From the NCBI GenBank assembly GCA_022316685.1, contig JAKJHU010000993.1:62001-126000 (forward strand): a stretch of DNA of 64,000 bases, in the 5' to 3' direction. The notes under the pieces were generated by a model. It ran no database searches and was not told the DNA's origin. It saw only the letters and a program-made list of their open reading frames with translations. This DNA comes from Progne subis subis. Taxonomy: Eukaryota > Chordata > Aves > Passeriformes > Hirundinidae. The position numbers were made by a program, and so were the translations under genes. Below are positions 36,283 through 48,130 of this stretch, one piece after another (within the stretch, counting starts at the first letter, position 1; each line of letters starts with the position of its first letter).

Positions 36283-36645
36283 CAGCCCTAGGGAGAGATA
36301 CTTGGGTTTACTGGTTGGTGAGAGGCTGGCCATGCCCTGTCCATGTGCACTGAGCACCCAGAAACCCCCTGTGTGCTGGGCTGCACCCAAAGAGAAGTGG
36401 CCAGCAGGTCGAGGGAGGTGATTCTGTCCCTCTCCTCTGCTCTGGTGAGACCCCACCTGCAGTGCTGCCTCCAGCTCTGGAGTCCCCAGCATAGGAAGGA
36501 CATGGGCCTGTTGGAGCAAGTCCAGAAGAGGCCACCAAGATGATTAGAGAGATGGAGCACCTCTGCTATGAGGAAAGGCTGAGAGAGTTGGGGCTGTTGG
36601 ATGGGGCCCTGAGTAACCTGATCTAGTGGAAGGTGTCCCAAAAAT
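36283..36645 (+). repeat. CR1 LINE 3' part, sense
   Basis: Sense CR1 tail resuming after the antisense insertion, with a [24 protein letters not shown] segment, then GGCTGAGAGAGTTGGGGCTG near 36577 and a shortened 3' end (TCTAGTGGAAGGTGTCCC). An internal deletion has joined ORF2 sequence close to the tail. Confidence 0.78.
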
Positions 36646-36699
36646 ATATGATGCTGTAAAGACTAGATGTCCATGAGCAAGGCCAACAAAGGAAACCTG

Positions 36700-39188
36700 C
36701 ACCAGCAGCACATGGTAGTTACTGTAAAAAGAAATGTTGAGTGATTGTAGTGGGTGACTGTTACGGGGCACTGAGGCCCCCATCTGCTGGCCTGATAGAG
36801 CTGAGAGAGGTATGCTGCCTACTGGGGGCTGATATCCATGATGTTGCCGAGAGTGCCCCAACTGGTCAAGAGTACAGACTACTACCCACTATTCCTTTTT
36901 CATGTGGGTACAAATGATGCTGCAAGCCAAAAAGTAGGTAGGATCAAGGAAGACTATAAAGCCATAGAAACATCTGTGCCCAAGTCATCATCTATTCTAC
37001 TGGTCAGAGAAATGGGGATCGCCAGGAGCAGACACAGTGCAGATCAGTCTGGCTTTGTGGCTGGTGCCATCAAGAAGGTTTTGGCCTTTATAACAGTGGG
37101 TTGTGCTTTAATGATTACAGCCTGTTAGGGAGGGATGGGATCTACCTGTCTTAAAAGAGCAAGAGAAGTTTTGGGAGCAGGTTGGCCAATTTGGTGAGAT
37201 GGGCTTTAAACCAAAGGACTTGGGGATGGGGTCCACTCATGCCATTGCTTCCTCCTGGGGAATAGGTCGTACCATTCATTGCAGTGAGTGATGTTCCTTG
37301 ACTGCCCCTCAAGGTAAGGATCAAAGGAAAAACCACACTGAGGGTGGTTATGGTTAATCCTCTTATACCCTTTCTAGGGAACCTGCATGCCTGATTGCCT
37401 CTGAAGTGTCTGTATACAAATACATGCAGCATGGGGAATAAACAGGAATAACTGAAAATCTATGTGTGGTTGCAGGGCCATGATCTCATTGCAATGACAG
37501 AGGCATGGTGGGACAGCTCATATGACTGGAATGTTGTTGTGGATGGGTATGTACTTTTTAGAAAGGACAGGTCAGAGAAGGGAGGTGGTGGAGTTGATCT
37601 TTATGTGAGAGAGCAATTGGAATGTATTGAGTTCTATCAAGGGACAGGTGAACGAGGTGAGAGTTTATGGGTGAGAATTAAGGGACAGGCTGATATAGGT
37701 GACATTGTTGCAGGTGTTTACTACAGGCCACCTCATCAGGAGGAGGAAATTGATGAGGTTTTCTATGGGCAACTGGAAATAGCCTCACAGTCACAGGCCC
37801 TGGTTCTCCTGGGGAACTTCAACCACCCTGATATTTGTTGGAGAGTCAACATGGCCCAGCCCATACAGTCCAGAAAGTTCCTGCAGATCATTAATGATAA
37901 CTTTTTGATGCAAGTGGTGGAGGAGTCAACAAGGAAAGGTGTGTTGCTGGACCTTGTAATAACAGACCAGGAGGGACTGGCTGAAGACATGAAGGTTGGG
38001 GACAGCCTTGGCTGTAGTGACCATGAGATGGTAGAACTCAGGATCCTGCGTGAGGGAAGCAAAACAGTTAGCAGAACTAGAACCTTAAACTTTAGGAGAA
38101 CCATCAGCCTCTTCAGGGACCTGCTTAGAGGAATCCCATGGGATGGGGCTCTGGAAGAGAAGGGAATCCAAGAGAGCTGGTCAGTATTTAAGCACTACTT
38201 CCTCCAAGCTGAAGACCAATGTATCCCCATGAGCAATAAATCAGGGAAAGGGGCAGGAGATGTGCATGGATGAGCAGGGAGCTTCCAGCAAATCTCAAAC
38301 ACAAGAAAGAAATTTATGGGATATGGAAAAAGGGACAGGCCATGTGGGAGGACTATAGGAACGTTGTCAGGGTATGCAGGGATGCGACAAGGAAAGCCAA
38401 GGCCCACTTGGAATTGAGTCTGGCAAAGGACATCAAGGATGAAAAGAAGAGCTTCTACAAGTATATCAGCAGCAAAAGGAAGATCAAGGAAAATGTGGGG
38501 CCTCTACTGAATCCAATGGGTGTCCTGGTAACAGAAGATACAGAGAAGGCAGAATTACTGAATGCCTTCTTTGCCTCAGTCTTCACTGCTGAGGACAGCT
38601 CTCAGGAGTCGCAGATCTCAGAGGTAAGAGAGGAATGCCAGAGAAAGGAAACTTCCCCTGGTTGTAGAGGGTTGCATTAGAGATTAGCTAAACAGACTCA
38701 ACACCCATAAATCCATGAGCCCATGATGCACCTATGGGTAATGAGGGAGCTGGCAGATGTTGTTACCATTGTTACTTTGTGGTTCCCCATCATCTTTGAA
38801 AAAGTTGTGGAGAACAAGAGAGGTGCCTGATGATTGGAGGAAGGCCAATGTTACTCCCGTCTTCAAAAAGGGCAAGAAGGAGGACCCAAGAAACTACCAG
38901 CCAGTCAGCCTCCCCCCATCCCTGGAAAGGTAATGGAACAGGTCATTCTGGAGGTCTGCAACAAGCCTGTAGAAGAAAAGAAGGTCATAATGAGTAATCA
39001 GCATGGATTCACCAAGGGGAAATCATGCTTGACCAGTCCGATAGCCTTCTGTGATGGCATGGCAGGATGGGTCGATGAGGGGAGAGCAGTGGATGTTGTC
39101 TACCTTGGCTTCATCAAGGCTTTTGACACCATCTCCCATAACATTCTTGTAGGTAAGCTCAGGAACTGTGCATTGGATGAATGGATAG
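36700..39188 (+). repeat. Near full-length CR1 LINE, 5' two thirds
   Basis: Sense CR1. At 36740-37430 lies ORF1 with the esterase-like domain known from CR1 ORF1. The expected GDS nucleophile block reads GDC, and FHVGTNDAA follows. ORF2 begins near 37400. Its endonuclease is open for 269 codons (37464-38273) with TEAWWD at residues 12-17, LLGNFN at 115-120 (the catalytic Asp of GDFN is Asn here) and SDHE at 185-188. The linker and early reverse transcriptase follow in broken frames (38270-38680 and 38834-39188, with FTKGKSCLT and IKAFD). It is then interrupted by the LTR at 39189. Stops, shifts and the changed catalytic residue make it inactive. Confidence 0.85.
37464..38273 (+). pseudogene. 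CR1 ORF2 endonuclease domain, 269 codons open
   Basis: In active elements, CR1 ORF2 encodes an APE-type endonuclease followed by a reverse transcriptase, which copy CR1 RNA into new sites. Here the endonuclease portion is open without a stop for 269 codons. The first Met is probably internal, because the conserved sequence already begins upstream in another frame (SMGNKQE-like near 37430). Conserved elements are TEAWWDSSYDW, VGVYYRPP-like (reads AGVYYRPP), LLGNFNHPDICW and GCSDHEMVELRI. The Asp-to-Asn change in the LLGDFN motif would be expected to abolish cleavage. The reverse transcriptase is shifted out of frame downstream. Confidence 0.8.
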
Positions 39189-39790
39189 TGTAGTGGTTTG
39201 ATCTTGATTGGGTACCAGGTACCCATCAAGCTGTTCTATCACTCCCCAGTGGGACAGGGGCAAGGAAATAAGATGAAGAACAACTCATAGGTTAATATAA
39301 GGCAGTTTACTAAAGCAAAAAAAAAAAAAAAAAAAGGAAAAGTGAAAGTTTGCATGTGCATAAGCAAAGGGGAAAAGTTAATCTCTACTTCCCATCAGTG
39401 AGCAATGTTCTGACACTAACCAGGAAACAGGGCTTCAGCATGCATAGTGGTTGCTCTGGAAGGCAAACATTGTAGAATAAAGAATGCCCTCTCATTCCTC
39501 TTCCCTCTCTTAGCCTTTATATCTGAGCTGACATCACATGGTATGGAATATCCCTTTGGTTAATTTGGGTCAGCTGGCCTGGTTGCGTCCCCTCCCAGGA
39601 TCTTGCTCCCTCCCAGCCCCTTGATGGGGGGGGGAATGTTAGAGAGACAGCACTGATGTAGTGCCAGTGCTGCTCAGCAGCAGCCAAAATACTGATGTAT
39701 TCTCAACACCTTTCCAGCTTCCAATGCAAAGAGCAACATTGTGAGGGCTGCTAAGGGAAAATGAAATCTATCTCGGTCAGACCCAATACA
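39189..39790 (-). mobile_element. Solo LTR nested in CR1, antisense
   Basis: Starts TGTAGTGGTTTGATCTTG and ends CGGTCAGACCCAATACA. It is flanked by GATAG (39184-39188) and GACAG (39791-39795). The CR1 context confirms the site: CR1 sequence resumes at 39791 with GACAGTGAGGTGGATCAAGA. It contains an A run near 39320-39340. It is related to the fragment at 19240-19628. Confidence 0.85.
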
Positions 39791-40835
39791 GACAGTGAGG
39801 TGGATCAAGAACTGTCTGACTGGCAGAGCTCAGAAGGTCGTGATCAGTGGAATAGGATCCAGTTGGAGGCCTGTAGTCAATGGCATTCCCCTGGGATCAA
39901 TACTGGGTCCAATCTTATCTAACTTGTTTATCAGCAACCTGGGCATTGGGATAGAATGTACCCTCAGCAAGTTTGCTGTTGATACAAAACTGGGGGGGAG
40001 TGGCTGATACACCTGTAGGCTGTGCTGCTATTCTGTGGGACCTTGATAGGCTAGAGAATTGGGCAGAGAGAAGCCTAATGAGGTTCAACAAGGGCAAGTG
40101 TAGGGTCCTGCACCTGGGGGGGAATAACCCCAAGTACCAGCACAGGTTGGGGGCTGATCTACCAGAGAGCAGCTCTGCAGGGAAGGACTTGGGAGTCTTG
40201 GTGGATGACAAGTTGAATATGAGCTGGTAGTGCAACCTGGGGCCAGGAGGGCCAATGGTATCATGGGGTGCATTGGGAAGAGTGTGGCTAGCAGGTCTGG
40301 GAGGTTATCCTTCCCTTCTATGTGGCCCTAGTAAGGCCACATCTAGAGTGCTTGTGCCCAGTTCTGGGCTCCTCAGTACAAGAAAAACAAGCTCCTGGAG
40401 AGGGTCCAATGGAGGATTACAAAGATTATGAGGGATCTGGAGCATCTCTGATGAGGAGAGACTTCAGGAGCTGGGCCTGGTTAGTCTGGAGAAGAGAAGA
40501 GAGGGGATCTCATTATTGCATATAAATATCTCAAAGGTGGGCATCAAGAGGATGGTGCCAGACTCTTTTCAGTGGTGCCCAGTGATAGGATGGGGAGCAA
40601 TGGCCATAAACTAAAACAGAAGAAGTTCCACCTCAACATGCAGAACTTTCCATTGAGAGTGGCAGAGCACTGGAACAGGCTGCCTAGGGAGGTTGTGGAG
40701 TCTCCCTCTGGAGACATTCCAAACCCACCTGGATGCATTCCTGTGTCACCTGCTCCAGGTGACCCTGCCTTGGCAGGGGGCTTGGACTGGATGATCTCCA
40801 GAGGTCCTTCTTAGCCCTAATGATGCTGTGATTCT
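39791..40835 (+). repeat. Near full-length CR1 LINE, 3' third
   Basis: Continuation of the sense CR1 after the LTR. It holds the reverse transcriptase palm with [16 protein letters not shown] and FAVDTKLGG (the catalytic FADD is altered to FAVD), then [13 protein letters not shown]. It ends in a normal CR1 tail near TGATGCTGTGATTCTGTGA. Together with 36700-39188 this copy spans about 3.5 kb of CR1 sequence. Confidence 0.85.
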
Positions 40836-40839
40836 GTGA

Positions 40840-41256
40840 AAGGCCCTGGGGGCAAGACTGATGAGGAGTAGCCGAGGTCACTTTGTTTAGCGTGGAGAAG
40901 AAGAGACTGAGGGGAGACCTCATTGCAGTCTACAGCTTCCTTCTGAGAAGAAGAGGAGGGGCAGCTCTGATCTCTTCTTTTTGGGGACCAGTGACAGGAC
41001 CCGAGGGAATGGCTGTGGCTGTGTCAGGAGGGTTAGGCTGGATATTAGGAAAAGATTCTTCACATGGAGGGTGGTTGGGCACTGGACCAGGCTCCCCAGG
41101 GCAGTGGTCACAGCCCCAGGGCTGCCAGAGCTCAAGGAGTGTTTGGACAATGCTCTCAGGCACAGGGTGGGATTGTTGGGGTGTCAGGTGCAGGGCCAGG
41201 AGTTGGAGTCAATGATCCTTGTGGGTCTCTTCCAGCTCAGGACATTTTATGAATGA
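40840..41256 (+). repeat. CR1 LINE 3' end, sense
   Basis: A further 5'-truncated CR1. It has LFSVEKKRLRGDLIAVYSFL, then VRLDIRKRFFTWRVV and the tail GGTCTCTTCCAGCTCAGG. It starts directly after the tail of the previous copy, so the two are arranged head to tail. The overlapping open frames are CR1 sequence. Confidence 0.85.
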
Positions 41257-41373
41257 GACCTGTGTGATTAACAGAATCTGAATGAGGAAGAAGCTTTGTT
41301 TGCAACTCAGGCAATTATTTGAGAGATGACAGAAGGTATATATATTTTTTTTTTCTTTTGGTTGGTTATTTAC

Positions 41374-41743
41374 TGTGGGAAGACAGAGATAGTGCTAAAG
41401 GCAATCTTGCCCCCCATACATTGCAGCTGTGTTAATTATCAAATAATGGGAACAGCCTTGCCCTCACAGCTATGGGTGTGATAAAAGAGTGAATTAGGTG
41501 GGAGAGGAGTCAGTTGGAGTCTGCTGACTGTGCTGTGAGGAGGAAGGGACAGGAGATGGTGTAAGGGACAGAAAGGGTAAGATGTGATGTGAGGGAAAGA
41601 GCCAGAGCTGTGTGGAGCTACTCATGGGACTGCAACATAGAAAAGGTATGAAAGACTTTTCAACAACAAGGTACTGATACTTAGAGCCCCCTGAAGTTTT
41701 TAAAGGAGCACTCTTGAGTGCTGTGGCCATCTCAATGATGACA
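41374..41743. mobile_element. Solo LTR, 370 bp, with 6-bp TSD
   Basis: Second copy of the LTR at 963-1402. It starts TGTGGGAAGACAGAG and ends TCTCAATGATGACA, flanked by ATTTAC at 41368-41373 and 41744-41749 (perfect 6-bp duplication). It is about 70 bp shorter because an internal GGACAGG-rich block is missing. Confidence 0.85.
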
Positions 41744-41749
41744 ATTTAC

Positions 41750-44480
41750 TTATTCAATGGAGTAAAATTTCCCTGCTACAGAAATTTTTTCCTCATTTCT
41801 GTTCCAGTAAAGGTACCAGAGCAGCTGAAGTTTTATCTAGAAGTTCTCAGCTGGACTTTATTCTTTCTTTCTTATGTAATTGTTATATTTTTAGCTATGT
41901 AAACACAATAGTTGCTCTGTTTTCTTGCTATCATCTCCTTTCATAAAAAAATGTAGTTCTATAAATTCTTCTGTGAGGAGTTAACATGAAGTATTTTATT
42001 TCTGTTGAGCTCATAAAATATTCTGTAGTCTCCATTACCCTAGATTGATTACTTATCAAAATCTTTTATTCATTTGCTCTACTTTCCCAATACTCTGGAA
42101 TACTGGAATTTTCTTTTTAACCTAAGACAACCTCTAAAGATCTATATAGAGAAAAGTCTTCCACAATATTTTTAGTCCATTGCTTTCCAAAGGGAAGAAT
42201 TCATATATTTACTATCCTGTTTCCATATAGTTCTTCTAGGAAAACATCTGTAAGAAATAGTAACAACCCTTATGAAACTAAATGATTTTGTACCCTTTTC
42301 CAGAAATAAGTTGTATTTCTTCCAGAAATTATTAATGGATACTTGATTATTTTCTGAATAATTTGGAAAGATTGCTTTTATTTTCTTAGGTATTTATAAG
42401 ACCTCTCCATGGAGATTTCTCTACACTTGGTCCTTGCATGTATAGTGGTTGGCAAGAAGAATTAGTAATCTTCTCAAATCTGTAGTACAGACTTCAGTGC
42501 TCTCAGGGGTACTTGTTAAGAAAAATTATCATCTCACTCTGTCATTCACAACAAAGGTGGAAGAAATTTATTCAGAGATATTTTCTGACAGGACCAAAAT
42601 AAGCATTTATTCTTGTTTCTTTCTTCAAGTCCTAACTTTTTTATGCAAGGATGCTTCTGAATGCAGCAGTTTTAAGCTGGAACAGCCAAAGCTGAGGTTC
42701 TCCATGAGGCATTTGAAACTCTGGAGAAAGTGGTGGGACCCTTCCCTGAAAAACATTGAGAAGTGTGTGGAAAGTAAATATAATCTGTCCTGAAAAATAT
42801 CACAAATGTATGTTTTTCTTTGTCTCATATGCTATCCCTTTAAGTTTGAATTTCAAGTTATGCTCTTTGAAAATGAATGTCAATATAGTCTGTTAATCAA
42901 AATAAGTAATAATTTCTTTATATTTAGTACAGAAGTTGGGAAGATTTCCAGAGAAAGATTCTGTGATTTTTAGAAAATACAGCAGTAAAGGGCTTGGGGG
43001 CTTCCCATCTTCTTAACCTCATGTTGGATGAGATGTACCTGTATCACTGATTAATGTCCATTTTTTTTTTTTTTTTTTTTGTTAAAATATCAGTAATGGG
43101 GTTTCCTTACTCTTGCCATGCAACCTGTTCAAATTCTTAGTGCTATAAAGGTTTTCCTCTAATGCTTAGCCTGAATCATTTTTGTTGCAGTTAGGCATGA
43201 CGCTTCTTGACTTCTTTCCATTGGGCAAGGACAAACAATTCGCATAGATGTTATTTTTTTATTTTTAGCAATCATTTACATATCAAATAATGTTATTGTG
43301 GCTTGCACCTATCTAATCTACAGACTGAATAGCACCATTTCTTTTTATAATCTTTGTATAAATAATAACTTCTGAGCTTTTTTTTTTGATGTTTATCTGA
43401 ATTCTAATTGGTCTGCATTTGTCTTGATGTTGTACCACCCTAAGTCAGATACAACTCTATTTAAAAGCGTAGAAGGATGAGTAGTCAGAAAAGAACTGTA
43501 GATGACATTGTATACTACTGTTATATGAATATAGCTGCTCCTTTGGTGATAATTTAGATTTGTGTTGCAAGCTGTTATAAACATATTGCTGTCTTTCTGT
43601 AGAGCTTATCTCTCTTTTCATGTTGTTGCAATTGCTCTTTATCAGATTAAAAATTTGTGCTGCTTCTTACAGAATTTCTTTTGTTTAAAAAGTTTACACT
43701 TTTCTTGACTAAGTGGAATAAATTTTGATTCTGTTTTTAAAGCAGTTGTGGGTCTCAAACACTCAACTCCAAAAGCTCATTATGATCTTTAGATTAATAA
43801 AATAATTGTTACATGACAAGTTGTTAATGACAAATACTTTATGGTGCTATTCTTAAGGCAGTGCTCTGAAAAGCTGCTTTTGTTCACCTCTGTTCTGTAC
43901 ATCCATTTTTACCAGGAGCAACTGATATTCTGAACAGTTTTACAATAAGGGTATACTATGGTCTTGCAGTATTTTTGTCTAGACCATACTTCTATACCTT
44001 GTTAGTGAAATTGTTATGAGAATCTATATAGAAAATCATTAAAAAGTTGAGACATGACACTCAAGTCTTAATCCACAAGACATTGCTTTATGGAATAAAA
44101 TTGTTTTGATTTGGTGGTACTTATTCTTAACAAATTCACTTTGGAATGCTGCCTCTTTATTATCTCAATCCTTACAGAGAAATTGTTTTTCTAGTACGTA
44201 CTTAAATCATACAAACAACATGTAATAACTGTGGGCAGCCCTTTATCATCCTTTTGAAGGAACTGTATTTCACTTTTTGAATCTGCTGTGGAGTCACAAA
44301 TTCTGATTGTTATCATTATAAATTCTGAGACTGATTTAGCCAGGATTCCAGGGTGAATTTTTATCTCATTTTCATGAAAACACTCATTTTATGTGAAGTG
44401 TGTAAATAGGATTGTATTAAACTTAAAAAAAAATACATGTACACATTGTAGCTTGAAGTCTCTTAAAATATCTAGCAATA
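41750..44480. other. Intron sequence, no feature seen
   Basis: AT-rich unique-looking intron with a T run at about 43064-43080. An open frame on + at 42449-42793 has no recognisable domain, poor composition for a protein, and does not match the missing NIPBL exons. Confidence 0.5.
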
Positions 44481-46050
44481 TGTCATGGGTTGGCACAGTT
44501 TAGTTTTTAGTTAGGGAGAAATGTGGAGTGTTTCCCTATCAAGACCTTGAAGTTCTTTTAGAAAGGATAAGAACCTATCAGAAGCTAAGTTGGGATATTA
44601 GCATCTGCTTTGACCACTGAGAATGTTGAATGTGACTTTGGGAAGTACCCATATAAACCCTGATTTTGTTCAGGTCAGCCTTTTTCCTTGTGGCTAGCTG
44701 AACAGGTACCATCAAATAAGGCTTGCTCCTCCTTGCCTTCCCCCCCTCCCCCCTTTGGGAGGGGAAGCTGGTCTCAAGGCCTGGATGGGCTCCATCGAAG
44801 GGGAGGAGAGGTTACAGCTTAACATCAACTAATTTAAAACACCTCCCTGGAGCCCCGGAGCAGGGAGGGATCTCCATCAGGCCCCTGATAACAGCTATGA
44901 GCCCCGTTGGGCCAAAGCCACCCCGATTGTCACTGAGGGGTGGGCAGAGCTCTCCCCCCCACCCTGGTGATTCCTAGGCAGAAAAGAAAAAAATAAAAAG
45001 GAGGAACCCAGCTGAACTGAGATGCATAGAGAGAGAAACTTGCAGGCCTGAGCAGATTTAACCCTTTCCTAGCAAACTAAAGCTTCCAAAGCCTAACCCT
45101 TCCTTGAGAGAGAGAAGAAAGAGACAGAGTAGACATAGAAAAGACACAGCATAAAGTCAGTAGAGCAAGAGTAAAAAACTGGTAAAGATTATTGAAAGGA
45201 AAGATTGAGGATGTAGACATTTTTAACCAGACTTCTCTGGTGTAAACTATAGAGAAATAGACTGCTTTTTATAACATCTTAATGTTTAGGAGAATGCTAG
45301 TTCTAGTCAAAATTAAGGATAGATATGATTGAAATTTAAGTAAAAGTCTTAAAGCCCCTCACTCCTAGAGTAAAAAAAGTCTCAGCCTTTGAGACAAAGA
45401 TAATTTTAGAGGGAAAGTGAGTTAAAACCCTCAGCTCCTGGGGTAGAAGGAAGTCTCTATTTCTTTTGAGATAGAGATGATTTTAGAGATAGACGAGAAT
45501 CCTTGTTTTGTACTAGTAGAAGCATTCTTAAACAGTACCCCAGATACACTGAGAGGCCCATAAGTAGCCAGGAGAAAGGCTGTTAATAAGTAGAACAGCA
45601 CAATCTGCAAAAACTCCAGGCAGTTGCATATTTGTGACTTTGGGAGCCACGAGACTGTTTTTTGTCTTGTGGCGAAGGTCTCCATAAGACTCTAAAAAAG
45701 CTCCTCTCCCAAAATGATGAAAGATTATGTTTAAATGGTAAAACTGACTGAAAATCACAAGTTATGCCTCTCTGTTATTTGTAAGAAAATTAACAGTTTG
45801 TTAAAAGAAGAGCATTTTGAAGTTTCATTTTGGTTTTTTTAGGGGGGTTTTTTTCTGTTCTTTCAGTGTGTGCTAATAAAACTACTTGTTTATTTTTAAG
45901 CTTAAGCCTACTTTGCTTCTCCTACTCTTTTCCCACACAAAGAAAGTAAACACTAAGACCACTACACTCAATTTAACAAACAGAATTTAGTGAACATGAA
46001 ACCACTACATTAATTAGTGTTTCTGCCTGGTTTTAACTAAAACCACTACA
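44481..46050 (+). mobile_element. Long solo LTR, 1.57 kb, sense
   Basis: Starts TGTCATGGGTTGGCACAG and ends ACTAAAACCACTACA. Flanks CAATA (44476-44480) and CAGTA (46051-46055) agree at four of five bases. It is homologous to 14250-15844 from end to end. A GCTAATAAAACTAC signal near 45870 sets the + orientation. Confidence 0.82.
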
Positions 46051-46174
46051 CAGTAGTGTGTGTAATGTTTCTTAGGAGCTGTCATTACCTCAGTTTTATT
46101 CGACACACCAACCATCCATGAGTGCAATATGGATATTCTTTTCTTTTTCTAGCTTCTGACTCCAAAAAAATATT

Positions 46175-47570
46175 TCATAGAATGGTATGGGTTGGAAGGG
46201 ACCTTAAGCATCATCTAGTTCTAACCTCCTGCCATGGGCAGGGACACCTTCCACTAGACCAAGTTGTTCCAAGCCCCATCCAACCTGGCCTTGAACATTT
46301 CCAGGGATGGGGCAGCTGCAGCTTCTTTGGGCAACTTGCCTCAGGGCCTCACCACACTCACAGGGAAGACTGCCTTCTTAACATCTAATCTAGATCTACC
46401 CTCTTTCAGCTTTAAGCCATTACTCCTTGTCCTATTGCTATACTCCCTGACAAAGAGTCCCTCTCTGGCTTTGTTGGAGGTTCCCTTTCAGACATTGGAA
46501 GGCTGCTCTAAGGTCTCCCTGGAGCTTTCTCTTCTCCAGGCTGAAGAGTCCTAATTCTCTCAGCCTTTCCTCACAGCAGAGGTGCTCCATCTCTCTAATC
46601 ATCTTGGTGGCATCTTCTGGACTTGCTTCAGCAGGTCCAAGTCCTTCCTGTGCTGGGGACTCCAGAGCTGGAGGCAGCACTGCAGGTGGGGTCTCACTAG
46701 AGCAGAGTAGAGGGACAGAATCACCTCCCTTGACCTGCTGGCTGTTCTTCTTTGGATGCAGTCCAGGACAGGGTTGGTTTTCTGGGCTATGAGTGCACAT
46801 TACCAGCTCATGTTGAGCTTCTTGTCAACCAGCATCCCGAGTATCTCTCCCCAGGGCTGCTCTCAACCCATTCTCTGCCCAGCCTGTACTTGTGCTTGGG
46901 ATTGCCCAGACCCAGGTGCTGGACCTTGCACTTAGCCTTGTTGACCTTTATACGGTTCCTGCAAGCCCACCTCTGTCCTCTCCTGGTCCCTCTGGATGGC
47001 ATTCCTTCCCTCCACTGTATCAACTGCACCACAGCTCCCTGTCATCAGTGAACTTGCTGAAGGTGGCCTTGATCCCACTGTCCATGTCACCAGAAAAGAT
47101 GTTAAACAGTGGTGGTCCCAATACCAACCCCTGATGAAGGCCAGTTGTCACTCGTGTCCACTTAGATAGACATTGAGCTGTTGAACCACAACTCTTTGAG
47201 TGTGACCATCCTGCCAGTTCTTTATGCACTGATTGGTCCATCTGTCAAATCAGTCTCTGCAGTTCAGAGACAAGGATGTTGTGTGGAACACAGTCAAATG
47301 TTTTGCAGAATTCCAGGTAGATGGCATCAGTCACCCTTCCCTCATCTACCACTGCTGTAGCCTTGTCATAGAAGGTCCCCAAATTTGTCAGGCATGATTT
47401 GCCCTTAGTAAAGCCGTGTTTGCTGTCACCAGTCACCTCCTTATTTTCCATGTGCCTTAGCATAGTTTCCAGGAGGATCTGCTCCATGATCTTGCCAAAC
47501 ACTGAGGTGAGACTGACTGGCCTGTAGTTCCCTGGGTCTTTTGCTTTTCCATTTTAAAAATGAGGGTATG
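46175..47570 (-). repeat. Near full-length CR1 LINE, RT to 3' end, antisense
   Basis: Minus-strand CR1 from mid reverse transcriptase to the 3' tail at 46175. Visible are [11 protein letters not shown] (near 47555), [25 protein letters not shown], then GLVLGPPLFNIFSG, FTDDRELW (FADD reads FTDD), and the tail CCCTTCCAACCCATACC (minus-strand reading). The frame is broken several times. It continues the copy that begins at 50880, but 47571-48130 is foreign CR1 sequence. Confidence 0.85.
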
Positions 47571-48130
47571 AGCCTGACCCCCACCTGGCTCCACCCTCCT
47601 TTAAGGGAGTTATAGAGAGTAAGAAGGTACCCCCTGAGCCTCCTTTTCTCCAGGCTAAACACCCCCAGCTCCCTCAGCCACTTCTTGTCCGCCAGACCCA
47701 GCTCTGTTGCTCTTCTCTGGACTCGCTCCAGCACCTCAATGTCTTTCTTGCAGTGAGGGGCCCAGAACTGGACACAGCCCTCGAGGTGTGGCCTCACCAG
47801 TGCTGAGTACAGAGAGACAATCAATCACTGCCCTGGTCCTGCTGGTCACACCATTTCTGATCCAAGTCAGGATGCCATTGGCCTTCTTGCCCACCTGGGC
47901 ACATGCTGGGTCATGTTCAGCTGCTGTTGTTCAGCATGGCTGGGTCCTTTTCCTTGTGGGCAGTTTTTCAGCCACTCTGTCCCAGCCTGGAGCTGCATGG
48001 GCTTGTTGTGACCCAAGGGCAGGACCTGGCACTTGGCCTTGTTGACCCTCATACAATTGGCCTTGTCCCATTGCTCCAACCTATCCAAATCCCTCTGCAG
48101 AGCCTTCCTACTCTCCAGCAAATTCACACA
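47571..48130 (-). repeat. CR1 LINE internal fragment lodged in another CR1
   Basis: On the minus strand this begins with SRKALQRDLDRLEQWDKANC, VNKAKCQVLPLG and continues to [33 protein letters not shown] and [13 protein letters not shown]. It then stops without a CR1 tail. These segments come after the reverse transcriptase palm in CR1. Here they lie before it, between the early RT at 48131 and its continuation at 47570. So it is an extra fragment lacking both the 5' and the 3' end. Confidence 0.75.

Noticed and set aside
42449..42793. 114-codon open frame in unique intron sequence
   Set aside because: It has no recognisable domain or exon-like splice context and no match to the NIPBL segments that are missing. 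The length is within chance for this AT content.
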